The notes under the pieces: generated by a model
Databases searched by the model: none
Told to the model about the DNA's origin: nothing
What the model saw: the letters and a program-made list of their open reading frames with translations, nothing else
Made by a program: the position numbers and the translations under genes
Shown: positions 25,045 through 33,327 of the stretch, piece after piece
Layout of the letters: each line of letters opens with the position of its first letter
How positions within the stretch are numbered: the stretch's first letter is position 1
Assembly (NCBI RefSeq): GCF_017308015.1
Contig: NZ_JAFKFW010000006.1
Coordinates: forward strand, 62,001-126,000
Source of the DNA: Allobosea sp.
GTDB taxonomy: Bacteria; Pseudomonadota; Alphaproteobacteria; Rhizobiales; Beijerinckiaceae
DNA: 64,000 nucleotides
Direction of reading: 5' to 3'

Positions 25045-25812
25045 TCAACCCGTCCGTGGCTTCGCAGTCGGGTTTGCCGCACGCGGTGTCGGCGTCGGTT
25101 GCGGCAGCAGGACGGGTCTCAGCGCGAAGCTGCGTCGTGTCGCGCGCAAGGGCGCGCGCCGGTAGAACTGCTTGGTCGCGTCGATGATATGGACGCCGGC
25201 GAAGGGCAGTGACAGGCCCGCGCCGATCTGCTCCCAGGCGAGGGCCGAGCGCATCAGCAATCGCCTTTGCAAGGGCGGGACGTAGAGCGCCTCGGTCCAG
25301 TGCTCGGGCGAGAATTCGGCGCCGCGCATCAGCGCCGAGAGCTGGCGACGGCTGAAGGGGCGGCCCTGGCCAAAGGGCGTGCCGTCCATCCGGGCCCAGA
25401 GTCCGCGCCGGTTCGGCACGACGAGGATCATCCGCCCTCCGGGATTGAGCACGCGCGAAACCTCTTCCAAGAGGTCGTCCGGGCTTTCGGTCTCCTCCAG
25501 CGCGTGGACGAGCACGACCCGGTCGATCGAGGCGGTCGGCAAGGGCAGGAGCGTCGGCTCGACCAGGGCGGAGGCGGAGAGGCCGGGCGAAGGCCAGTTC
25601 ACCACGCCCTGCGCCGCCGGCATGAAGGCGATGGTCCGCTCGGCCTGCATGCCGAGCACGGAGAGGTAAGGCGTCGCATAGCCCAGGCCCAGCAGGCGCT
25701 GGCGCGCGCAATCAGGCCAGAAACGCAGCATAGTCCGGCCGATGAAGCGCCGGGCCACATGGCCGAGCGGGCTCGCATAGAAGGCACGCAGATCGACGAC
25801 GTCCAGAGGCAT
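25045..25812 (-). CDS. Class I SAM-dependent methyltransferase
   Basis: A 255-residue protein with late methyltransferase motifs: IDRVVLVHALEETESPDDLL (post-motif II region) and EVSRVLNPGGRMILVVPNRRGLW (motif III region), as in Methyltransf_11 proteins. The early glycine-rich SAM motif is degenerate (LGLGYATPYLSVL). It starts at ATG 25812 (MPLDVVDLRAF); ATG 25824 is an alternative. It is divergent from the glyoxalase II-like gene, an arrangement common in Rhizobiales. The target is unknown. Confidence 0.85.
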   Translation of the reverse strand: MPLDVVDLRAFYASPLGHVARRFIGRTMLRFWPDCARQRLLGLGYATPYLSVLGMQAERTIAFMPAAQGVVNWPSPGLSASALVEPTLLPLPTASIDRVVLVHALEETESPDDLLEEVSRVLNPGGRMILVVPNRRGLWARMDGTPFGQGRPFSRRQLSALMRGAEFSPEHWTEALYVPPLQRRLLMRSALAWEQIGAGLSLPFAGVHIIDATKQFYRRAPLRATRRSFALRPVLLPQPTPTPRAANPTAKPRTG

Positions 25813-25952
25813 GGCGCCTGACATGGAACGCGCGGCGCCCGAGCGCAAGGGCCGCCCTTTGGCGATGCCGGGTTGATCGATGGCCGGGCATGGCTCATGC
25901 AGGGCGTATGACCGCTCGCCGTTCCGGTGGGCCGACCCTGCCGGAGGAAGCC

Positions 25953-26717
25953 ATGCCGCTCGACCTTCACGTCTTCCGCACGCTCAACGACAATGCGGGC
26001 GCGCTGCTCCACGACCCCGCCAGCGGGGCCTGCGCGGCGATCGACGTGCCCGATGCCGGGGAGATGCTCGCCGCCGCCAGGGCCAGGGGCTGGACGATCA
26101 GCGACATCTTCATCACCCATGCCCATCACGATCATACCCAGGGCGTCGCCGAGGTGAAGCAGGCGACGGGCGCCCATGTCATCGGCCCGGCCGACGCGCG
26201 GACGAGCGCGCCGCTCGACCGGGTTGTGGGTGAAGGCGACACCATCAGCTTCGGCGGCGAGAGCTTCGAGACATGGCATACGCCCGGCCATTCCGACGGG
26301 CATCTCAGCTTCGTCGGGCGTGGCGCCAAGCTCGCACTGGTGGGCGATGTCGTCTTCGTGATGGGCTGCGGGCGCGTCCAACCCGGCCAGATGGACAGGA
26401 TGTGGGCCTCGCTCTCGCGCCTGATGGCGCTACCCGGCGACACGCGTCTCCTTGGCGGCCATGACTACACCTTGTCCAACGCTCGCTTCGCCCGCTCGGT
26501 CGATTCCGCGAACGAGGCGCTCAAGGCGCGCTTCGCCGAGGCCGAGAAGGCCAAGGCCGAGGGCCGTTTCTGGGCGCTGACCACCGTGGCCGAGGAGCAA
26601 GCGTCCAATCCGTTCTTCCGCGCGGCCGAGCCGGCGCTGGCGAAGGCGGTGGGGCTTGCCGGTGCCGCACCGGGCGAGGTCTTCGCGGCTCTACGCGAAG
26701 CCAAGAACCGGTTCTGA
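25953..26717 (+). CDS. gloB: Hydroxyacylglutathione hydrolase (glyoxalase II)
   Basis: A 254-residue metallo-beta-lactamase-fold hydrolase that cleaves S-D-lactoylglutathione. The metal motif THAHHDH is at residues 55-61; HTPGHSDGH and LVGDVVFVMGCGR carry further metal ligands, and GGHDYTLSNARFA is the C-terminal glyoxalase II segment with the ligand His. ATG 25953 has GGAGGAAG upstream. It is followed 2 bases later by the cupin gene, which suggests a small operon with the GNAT gene after that. Confidence 0.93.
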   Translation: MPLDLHVFRTLNDNAGALLHDPASGACAAIDVPDAGEMLAAARARGWTISDIFITHAHHDHTQGVAEVKQATGAHVIGPADARTSAPLDRVVGEGDTISFGGESFETWHTPGHSDGHLSFVGRGAKLALVGDVVFVMGCGRVQPGQMDRMWASLSRLMALPGDTRLLGGHDYTLSNARFARSVDSANEALKARFAEAEKAKAEGRFWALTTVAEEQASNPFFRAAEPALAKAVGLAGAAPGEVFAALREAKNRF

Positions 26718-26719
26718 CC

Positions 26720-27181
26720 ATGGCGATGCGGCTGGACGGGCTGACCGCGGCGGAGGTCATCCGCCTGCTCGACCTCAAGCCCCATCCCGAAGGCGGCCAT
26801 TATCGGGAGACCTTTCGCGATCCGGCCGGGCCCGAGGGGCGGGGCTTCTCGACCGCGATCTATTATCTGCTCGACGCCGGCGAGACTTCGGAGTGGCATC
26901 GCGTCGACGCCGCCGAGATCTGGCACCATTATGCTGGCGCGCCGCTGGTCATCACCGTCTCGCCCAACGGGCACGACGCCTCCGCCCATCATCTCGGCAC
27001 CGAGCTCGCCGCCGGGCAGCGGCCGCAATTCGTGGTGCCGGCCGGCTGGTGGCAGAGCGCGACCTCGCTCGGCGCCTGGACGCTGGTCGGCTGCACGGTC
27101 GCGCCGGGTTTCGAATTCAAAGGTTTCGAGATGGCGCCGCCGGGCTGGCGACCGACACCGCGCAAGCCATCCGGGGGATAG
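26720..27181 (+). CDS. Cupin-domain protein of the DUF985 family
   Basis: A 153-residue single-domain cupin. The family segments LKPHPEGGHYRETFRDP near the N terminus, AIYYLLDAGETSEWHRVDAAE (cupin motif 1, with metal or ligand His) and WWQSATSLGAWTLVGCTVAPGF (motif 2) are clear. DUF985 proteins are widespread; some have been linked to sugar or nucleotide-sugar binding, but no reaction is established. It starts 2 bases after gloB and ends at 27181, two bases before the GNAT start, so the three genes are probably co-translated. Confidence 0.9.
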   Translation: MAMRLDGLTAAEVIRLLDLKPHPEGGHYRETFRDPAGPEGRGFSTAIYYLLDAGETSEWHRVDAAEIWHHYAGAPLVITVSPNGHDASAHHLGTELAAGQRPQFVVPAGWWQSATSLGAWTLVGCTVAPGFEFKGFEMAPPGWRPTPRKPSGG

Positions 27182-27182
27182 G

Positions 27183-27941
27183 ATGCCGACGAAAACGGAA
27201 GATAGCGAACTCGTGCTCGGCTGCGAGCGGCGCATCATCAATGCCTGGCCGGCGCTGTCGACGCTGATCGTCGGCGACTGGGTGCTGCGCTTCGCCAACG
27301 GCTATTCGGGGCGGGGCAATTCGGCGACGCCACTCAGCTATGGCGCGGAGCTCGACGCCAGGATGCTCGACCTGATCGAGGAGCTCTACCGCGCCGACGG
27401 GCTCACTCCCGCGATCCGCCTGACGCCGCTGGTGGCCGACGCGGCGCGCGCGGCGGTTCTGGAGCGGGGTTACCGGGTCAAGGACAGGTCTTTCGGCCAG
27501 ATCGCGCCGCTTGCCGGCCTGCCGCCTTCCGAGGAGCCGGAACTGCAGATCGAGGCGCGGCCGAGCCAGGAATGGACGGCCGGTGTCGCCGCTCTCCAGA
27601 GCGGCAACAAGACCCATGCCGGCAATCTCGGGGCGATCATCGAGAAGGTCCGGCTGCCGGCGGCCTTCGCGAGTTGGCTGGTCGAGGGCGAGGCGGTCGC
27701 CTTCGGCATGAGTGTGGCCGAGCGCGGCATGGCCGAGATCGGCCTGATCTGCGTCCATCCCGGACATCGCGGCCATGGCTACGGCCGGAAGATCGTAAGA
27801 GGGCTGATGGGCTGGGCTGCGGCGATGGATTGCCAGAGCGCCTATCTGCAGGTCGAGCAGAGCAATGCGGTGGCGATCAACCTCTATGGCAGCCTCGGCT
27901 TCCGCGAGCTCTATCAATACGAGACGCGCATCCTGGATTAG
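27183..27941 (+). CDS. GNAT-family N-acetyltransferase
   Basis: A 252-residue protein. The C-terminal half is a GNAT domain: GMSVAERGMAEIGLICVHPG (beta4), RGHGYGRKIVRGLMGWA (acetyl-CoA pyrophosphate loop of the Q/RxxGxG/A type) and SAYLQVEQSNAVAINLYGSL. The N-terminal half (IINAWPALSTLIVGDWVLRF, GYSGRGNSA) matches a common family of bacterial GNATs in which this region resembles a degenerate second GNAT fold. Third gene of the gloB operon. The substrate is unknown. Confidence 0.88.
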   Translation: MPTKTEDSELVLGCERRIINAWPALSTLIVGDWVLRFANGYSGRGNSATPLSYGAELDARMLDLIEELYRADGLTPAIRLTPLVADAARAAVLERGYRVKDRSFGQIAPLAGLPPSEEPELQIEARPSQEWTAGVAALQSGNKTHAGNLGAIIEKVRLPAAFASWLVEGEAVAFGMSVAERGMAEIGLICVHPGHRGHGYGRKIVRGLMGWAAAMDCQSAYLQVEQSNAVAINLYGSLGFRELYQYETRILD

Positions 27942-27945
27942 GGCG

Positions 27946-28035
27946 TCATTCTCGGGCTTGACCCGAGAATCTCAGGCCGGAGGAGGTGCTGGAGCCTCCG
28001 TGTCACGAGATGCCCGGGTCAAGCCCGGGCATGAC
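27946..28035. repeat. Composite REP-like element with three hairpins
   Basis: ATTCTCGGG-cttga-CCCGAGAAT at 27948-27970 and ATGCCCGGG-tcaag-CCCGGGCAT at 28010-28032 flank a central CGGAGG...CCTCCG stem. The outer ends GTCAT (27946-27950) and ATGAC (28031-28035) also pair. It separates two converging genes and probably acts as a terminator as well as being a dispersed repeat. Confidence 0.75.
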
Positions 28036-28044
28036 GAGGGTCGG

Positions 28045-28521
28045 TTACTGCGTCAGCAGCGCGGTGCCGTAAAGGCCGATGGCGAAGAGCGTGTGGCTGA
28101 CGAAATTGAGCAGCCGAATCTGGTTTGCGTTCGGTTTCTTCGAGGCGGCGACGCCCATGCCCATGCCCGGCTGCAGGATGAACCAGCCGCAACCGATCGT
28201 CGCCCAGCCGACGATGAGCGCCGGCAGGAAGGTCGGATTGCGGACCCAGCCGGCGTCGGCGATCGCCAGCACGATTCCGGCGAAGGCGATGCCGACGAGA
28301 TAATGGCAGATCCAGCCGATCGCGAGCTCGCCGGCGACAGGTTCTGACTTCGCGATATCGTCATGCCAGACGCGCCCGCGCGGCAGATGGGCGAACCAGC
28401 GGCCGGGCATTGCCCAGTTCGGCTTGGGGAATCCGAAGAGGCGCAGGAACTGAGCCCAGATATCAGTGAGCGCGGTCGCTCCGACGCCGATGACGATCAT
28501 CCGCAAGATCAGATCCGCCAC
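28045..28521 (-). CDS. DUF2938-family membrane protein
   Basis: A 158-residue protein with four or so membrane segments: ADLILRMIVIGVGATALTDIW, GWICHYLVGIAFAGIVLAIAD, FLPALIVGWATIGCGWFILQPG and LNFVSHTLFAIGLYGTALL. The conserved DUF2938 elements are the N-terminal helix, the WFAHLPRGRVWHDDI loop and the QPGMGMGVAASKKPN loop. Function is unknown. I choose GTG 28521, which has GGGAGA six bases upstream and places the first membrane helix at the N terminus; an ATG at 28587 is in frame but has no site. Confidence 0.82.
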   Translation of the reverse strand: MADLILRMIVIGVGATALTDIWAQFLRLFGFPKPNWAMPGRWFAHLPRGRVWHDDIAKSEPVAGELAIGWICHYLVGIAFAGIVLAIADAGWVRNPTFLPALIVGWATIGCGWFILQPGMGMGVAASKKPNANQIRLLNFVSHTLFAIGLYGTALLTQ

Positions 28522-28707
28522 GTTCCATCTCCCGGCTGCATCGATGCGGTTCGCCCCTGTTGGAGCGGCGTTCGCGACGATGGTCAACCCGCCGCAATGA
28601 TCCGGTTACGCGCGGGCGGGCTGCATGAGGCGCATCGACCCGCGGGGGAACCGCGGCCGGTTCCGGGGGGTTGGCTCCGCTGATCCATGTCGAACAGGGG
28701 GAATACC

Positions 28708-29802
28708 ATGGCCACGGCAACCGCCGAGACGTCACGCAGCGCGGTCAAGGCTGCGACAGGGCCGCATGGCGCCGCCGAGCTGCCCTCCGTCGTGGTGACC
28801 AGCTACAATCTGGAAGTTCGCGACGAAGATGGTTTCGTCGGCGACAAGGCGAGCCGGGGCGCCTTCATCGAGCATCTCGATGCGCTGCGCGGCCATCTGA
28901 AGCGCAACGGCAACGATCCCCTGAAGGGCAAGACGGCTGAAATCGGTAAGAAGGAACTCGACGCGCTGCTGCAGGACGGCGATGCTCGGGAGGCCGTGCT
29001 CGTGCTCAGCGCCATCGAGGGCTTCGCACAATCTCTCGCCTTCGTCATCCGTCGCTTCACAAGGCTGAAGAGCTGGGCCGAGATCGAGCGCATCGTGGTC
29101 GGTGGCGGCTTTCGCGAGAGCCGCGTCGGCGAACTCGCGATCGCGCGTGCCGCGATCATTCTACGGGCCGACGGGCGCGATCTCGATCTTGTCCCGGTGA
29201 GCCATCATCCGGACGAGGCCGGGTTGGTCGGCAGCGCTCATCTCGCGCCAAAATGGATCTTCGAGGCTTATGACAGCCTCGTCGCCGTCGATATCGGCGG
29301 TTCGAACATCCGTGCCGGCATCGTCGAGCTTCGGCAGAAGAAGGCGCCCGACCTCAGCAAGGCACGGGTCTGGAAATCCGAACTCTGGCGCCATGCCGAT
29401 GAGGAGCCGAGCCGCGACGAGGCGATCAAGCGGCTGGGCAAGATGCTGCGCGAGCAGATCGGGGACGCCGGGAAGGCCGGCTTGCGTGTCGCCCCCTTTA
29501 TCGGTGTCGGCTGTCCGGGGTTGATCGAACCCGACGGCACCATCGATCGTGGCGCGCAGAACCTGCCCGGCAACTGGGAAAGCAGCCGCTTCAACCTCGT
29601 CAACAGCATCCGTGCGCTCGTGCCGGAGATCGGCGAGCACGAGACCGAGGTCGTGATGCACAACGATGCCGTGATCCAGGGGCTCAGCGAGATGCCGGCG
29701 ATGCAGGATGTCGAGAACTGGGCGGTGCTGACGATCGGCACCGGCCTCGGCAATGCGAGCTATCACAACCGTGCCAGGGCGAAGAGCAAGGGGCGCGATT
29801 GA
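28708..29802 (+). CDS. ROK-family protein with permuted motif order
   Basis: A 364-residue protein related to ROK sugar kinases, but with motifs in an unusual order. Residues 78-177 look like a ROK C-terminal lobe (DALLQDGDAREAVLVLSAIE, IERIVVGGGFRES, DEAGLVGSA). Only then come phosphate-1 (VAVDIGGSNIRAGIVE, 192-207), GVGCPGLIEPDG (267-277), the catalytic-type HND (318-320) and GTGLGN (344-349). The chain ends 15 residues later, about 100 residues short of a normal ROK end, and the zinc motif CxCGxxGCxE is absent. This order is what a circular permutation of the fold would give. ATG 28708 has GGGGGA upstream. Kinase activity and substrate cannot be judged. Confidence 0.82.
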   Translation: MATATAETSRSAVKAATGPHGAAELPSVVVTSYNLEVRDEDGFVGDKASRGAFIEHLDALRGHLKRNGNDPLKGKTAEIGKKELDALLQDGDAREAVLVLSAIEGFAQSLAFVIRRFTRLKSWAEIERIVVGGGFRESRVGELAIARAAIILRADGRDLDLVPVSHHPDEAGLVGSAHLAPKWIFEAYDSLVAVDIGGSNIRAGIVELRQKKAPDLSKARVWKSELWRHADEEPSRDEAIKRLGKMLREQIGDAGKAGLRVAPFIGVGCPGLIEPDGTIDRGAQNLPGNWESSRFNLVNSIRALVPEIGEHETEVVMHNDAVIQGLSEMPAMQDVENWAVLTIGTGLGNASYHNRARAKSKGRD

Positions 29803-30015
29803 ACTGCATATGGTCGAAAACGGCGCATCCGCCATCTTCAGGTCGTGTTTTGCGGGGATGAGGCGACGGGGCCTGCCTCCCCGCCCCGTTCCGACCCAAG
29901 AATCCGGGAGCCCTTCGTGCCGGTCGAATTCCGCTCTTCATCTTGCCTTGTGCGCATCGCTGTGCGGAGGGTCGAGCCGGAGCCGAATCATCACAACGGG
30001 CAGGGCCGGATCGCC

Positions 30016-32637
30016 ATGGCAGCGCGCAGGACGCGAGCGTCGTTTTCGAGCCTGCTGGGCGTCCTGACGATCGGCCTGATACTCGTCGCCATGGCCTTCG
30101 CGGTGGCGGGATCGGCCCAGGCCCAGGCGGCAGCGGAGCCAGGCAGCCTCCGCGCAAGGTTGGACAGCGTCCGCGCCGATCTCGCACAGATCGAGACGAC
30201 GATGGCCTCGCCCAATCCCAGCGATGCCGAATTGCAACGGCAGCGTCTGCGCCTGCAGCCCTCGCTCGACCAGTTGCGTCTGATCATCGACGAGCAGGCG
30301 CCGAAGGTCGAACAGGCCAAGCTCCGGCTCGACCAGCTCGGCGCCAAGCCGGAGGCCGGCGCGCCGGCGGAGAGCGCCGAGATCGTCCGCGACCGCGAGG
30401 CGCGCGCCAAGTCATTTGCGGAGGCCGACGAGACGCTGAAGCTCGCCAAGGCCTCGCTGCTCCAGGCCGAGCAATTGCAGAGCAGCATCGGCGACAAGCG
30501 CCGGGAGATCTTCGCCAAGGAGCTGTTCGCGGCCGGCCCGTCCGTGGCGAATCCGGAGGTCTGGAGCAATGCGATCGCGACAGCGCCGGAAGACCTGCGC
30601 GCGTCCGGTTACATCTTCGGCGGCTGGCTCGAAGGCGTGAGCGAGGCCTTTTCCGGCACGCGCGGCACGGTGGTCGCGCTCGCCCTGATGGGTGCACTCC
30701 TGCTCTATCTGGCGCGAGCGCGCTATCTGCCGCGCTTCAAGGCGCGCTTCAGCAACACGCAGGATACCGGCAACCTGCACTGCCTCTATATTGCGCTCGC
30801 CCATATCGTCGCCGGCGCCGCGCCCCCGGTGCTCGCAAGCTGGCTGATTTACAAGGCCCTGAACACGACCGGGCTCCTGCCGCCGCGCATCCAGCCGGTG
30901 ATCTGGGCGATCGTAGCCGGCCTCGCCTTCTTCGCCTTCGTGCAGGCTCTTGCCGATGCGCTGTTCGCGCCGTCGAGCCCGCAGCGGCGCCTGGTCAAGG
31001 TGATGGACCCGACGGCCCGCAGCGTCGTCTGGATCGCGAGTTCGCTCGCCGCGGTCATGTCGATCGGCAAGGTCTTCGAAGCCTGGCTGCAGGCGATCGC
31101 CGCAGGCCTCGCGATCTCGATCATCGTCAAGGCGTTCTTCGCCATCCTGTTCGCGCTTGCGCTGATCGCCGGGCTTTACCAGATCCGCGACGACGAGGAG
31201 GTCGAGCAGGAGGCGTGCCTCGGCCCCTATGTCCCGGTCGACGGCGCCAGCCTTGGACCGGTGCGCATCTTCGGCTGGGTCGTCGGTTTCGGCATCATCG
31301 CAGCGGCTCTGAGCGGCTATGTCATCTTTGCCGCATTCCTGGCCGAGCAGACGCTCTGGATCGGGATCGTCGCCTGCCTTTTCCTGCTGGCCTTCCAGTT
31401 CATCGATCTCGGTATTCCCCGCCTCTTCGGCGGCAAGGGCCGCTTCGCGCTCACGCTGAAGGCGGGCATGGGATTGCGCGCCGCCACGCTCGACAAGATC
31501 TCGGTCATCGGTGTCGGCGTGCTGAAGCTCCTGTTGATCGCGGTGACGGTCCTGCTCGTCCTCGCGCCCTGGGGGCTGGAATCGAGCGATTTCCTCGTTT
31601 CGCTCAGGGCCGCCTTCTTCGGCTTCCAGGTCGGCGGGGTTACCGTCTCGCTCTCGACCATCGTCGTCGGCGCGATCGTCTTCGCGATGGGCATCGGCGC
31701 AACGCGGGCGATGCAGCGCTGGCTCGAGAACCAGTTCCTGCCGACAACGACGCTCGATCCTGGCCTGCGCAATTCGATCACCACCGCCGCCGGCTATGTC
31801 GGCTATATCGCAGCGGCGGCGATCACGGTCACGGCCGTGGGCCTCAGCCTGGAGCGCCTGACACTCGTCGCCTCGGCTCTTTCCGTCGGTATCGGTTTCG
31901 GCCTGCAATCGGTGGTGTCGAACTTCGTTTCGGGCCTGATCCTGCTCTGGGAGCGACCGATCCGGGTGGGCGATCAAGTTCTGGTCGGCGACATCGAAGG
32001 CATCGTCAAGCGCATCAATGTCCGCTCGACGGAGATAGCGACCTTCGACCGGGCGACCGTGATCGTACCGAATTCGAATCTGATCTCAGGCGTGGTGCGC
32101 AACCGTGTCCGCAACGACCGGACCGGGCGCGTGCTGATCGCGCTCACGGTGCCGCGATCGCTCGATGCCGGCCAGGTCCGGGCGATGCTGTCCGAAGTCG
32201 CCTCGAACCATGGCGATGTCATGCAGAAGCCGCCGCCGGCGGTGATGTTCAAGAAGCTCGGCACCACGACGATGGATTTCGAGCTCGTCTGCGTCGTCAG
32301 CGATGTCGAGATCACCGGACGCGTCAACAGCGACCTCAATTTTGCGATCCACAAGCGCCTCGCCGAAATGGAGCCCGCCGCGGCCGTGCCCCAGTTGGTG
32401 GTGCGCGGGCTGGAAGGTGTCGAGCATTCACTCGGCAGTATCGCCGTGGCGGTTGGAGAGCGCGGGGGTGCACGCAGCCGCGTGAAGCGCGAACCGGCAA
32501 AGCCGGCGGCAGCCTCCCTGGAGCGCCATTCGCGCAAGACGGTCGCGGCGGAGGAGCCGGAAGAGGGGGAAGCGGAAACGAACAAGCCCGCTCCCGCCCC
32601 GGCGCCCGAGCCGGCCAAGGATGACAGCAAGGAATGA
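30016..32637 (+). CDS. Large mechanosensitive channel of the MscS family (DUF3772 type)
   Basis: An 873-residue membrane protein. It has a signal peptide (LLGVLTIGLILVAMAFAVAG ending SAQAQ), then a periplasmic coiled-coil domain (about 40-200: SLRARLDSVRADLAQIETT, VEQAKLRLDQL) as in DUF3772 MscK/YbdG-like proteins, then about ten membrane segments. The MscS core is near 620-790, with the pore helix region LSVGIGFGLQSVVSNFVSGL and the beta domain ERPIRVGDQVLVGDIEGIV. The C-terminal 80 residues are charged and Pro-rich. It releases solutes on osmotic downshock. The start at ATG 30016 gives the signal peptide; the frame is open upstream without other support. Confidence 0.92.
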   Translation: MAARRTRASFSSLLGVLTIGLILVAMAFAVAGSAQAQAAAEPGSLRARLDSVRADLAQIETTMASPNPSDAELQRQRLRLQPSLDQLRLIIDEQAPKVEQAKLRLDQLGAKPEAGAPAESAEIVRDREARAKSFAEADETLKLAKASLLQAEQLQSSIGDKRREIFAKELFAAGPSVANPEVWSNAIATAPEDLRASGYIFGGWLEGVSEAFSGTRGTVVALALMGALLLYLARARYLPRFKARFSNTQDTGNLHCLYIALAHIVAGAAPPVLASWLIYKALNTTGLLPPRIQPVIWAIVAGLAFFAFVQALADALFAPSSPQRRLVKVMDPTARSVVWIASSLAAVMSIGKVFEAWLQAIAAGLAISIIVKAFFAILFALALIAGLYQIRDDEEVEQEACLGPYVPVDGASLGPVRIFGWVVGFGIIAAALSGYVIFAAFLAEQTLWIGIVACLFLLAFQFIDLGIPRLFGGKGRFALTLKAGMGLRAATLDKISVIGVGVLKLLLIAVTVLLVLAPWGLESSDFLVSLRAAFFGFQVGGVTVSLSTIVVGAIVFAMGIGATRAMQRWLENQFLPTTTLDPGLRNSITTAAGYVGYIAAAAITVTAVGLSLERLTLVASALSVGIGFGLQSVVSNFVSGLILLWERPIRVGDQVLVGDIEGIVKRINVRSTEIATFDRATVIVPNSNLISGVVRNRVRNDRTGRVLIALTVPRSLDAGQVRAMLSEVASNHGDVMQKPPPAVMFKKLGTTTMDFELVCVVSDVEITGRVNSDLNFAIHKRLAEMEPAAAVPQLVVRGLEGVEHSLGSIAVAVGERGGARSRVKREPAKPAAASLERHSRKTVAAEEPEEGEAETNKPAPAPAPEPAKDDSKE

Positions 32638-32641
32638 TCGG

Positions 32642-33166
32642 ATGCCCAGCCTTTTCCGCCGCGGCGCGGCCTCGCGCACGATGACCTGTCCGGCCGCGCT
32701 TGCCGGCGCGCTCGCTCTGCTGGGTATCGCCGGTTGTGCCGAGCCGCAGCGCCAGGGCCAGCCCGCCTTCTATCGCGATCTCGGCTCGGCTTCGGCGCAG
32801 GTCGATACGGAGCAGGCCCGGGCGATGATCTCGGCTTACCGGCTCAATGCGGGGCTTGGCGCTCTCGTGCTCGATCCCGCGCTGGTCGAGGCGGCCCGGC
32901 GCGAAGCTGCGGCCATGGCCGGCTCGGACAAGCCGGCACAGGCCGACGCGGTCAAGGCGCGCCTCGCGCGTGATGGCCAGCCGGGGGCAGAAGCCAATCT
33001 CTCTGCCGGGTATCGCCGCCTTGCCGAAGCCTTCTCTGGCTGGCGGGACTCGCCGCAGCACGATCGTGTCATGAAGGATGCGAAGGCCAAGCGGATGGGC
33101 ATCGCCACGGCCTATGCGCCCGGTTCGAAATATCAGGTTTACTGGGCCCTGATCGTCGCCCCGTAG
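32642..33166 (+). CDS. CAP-domain (SCP/PR1-like) lipoprotein
   Basis: A 174-residue protein with a lipoprotein signal (ALAGALALLGIAGC). The mature part is a compact CAP domain: ISAYRLNAGLGALVLDPALVEAARREAAAMA and the C-terminal GWRDSPQHDRVMKDAKAKRMGIA. CAP proteins are extracytoplasmic; bacterial ones have no single agreed function. It starts 4 bases after the mechanosensitive channel gene, so the two are probably co-transcribed. Confidence 0.87.
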   Translation: MPSLFRRGAASRTMTCPAALAGALALLGIAGCAEPQRQGQPAFYRDLGSASAQVDTEQARAMISAYRLNAGLGALVLDPALVEAARREAAAMAGSDKPAQADAVKARLARDGQPGAEANLSAGYRRLAEAFSGWRDSPQHDRVMKDAKAKRMGIATAYAPGSKYQVYWALIVAP

Positions 33167-33327
33167 CTGTTGGCTGCTTCTGTGGCGCCGGGTCGGGCGT
33201 GAGCGGGCCCCGGTTGGTCGCGGGAGCGTCCGACCCGCGCATCACGTGCAGCACTCCCGCCAATCGCTGTCAGGTACAAGGCCCGCGGCCCCTTACGGGA
33301 TGCCGCGAGCCCGGCTAGCTTGCCCGC

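Noticed and set aside
29943-32624. An 893-codon frame overlapping the mechanosensitive channel gene in another frame
   Set aside because: Arg-rich shadow composition without any motif; the MscS frame has clear membrane segments and the family core.
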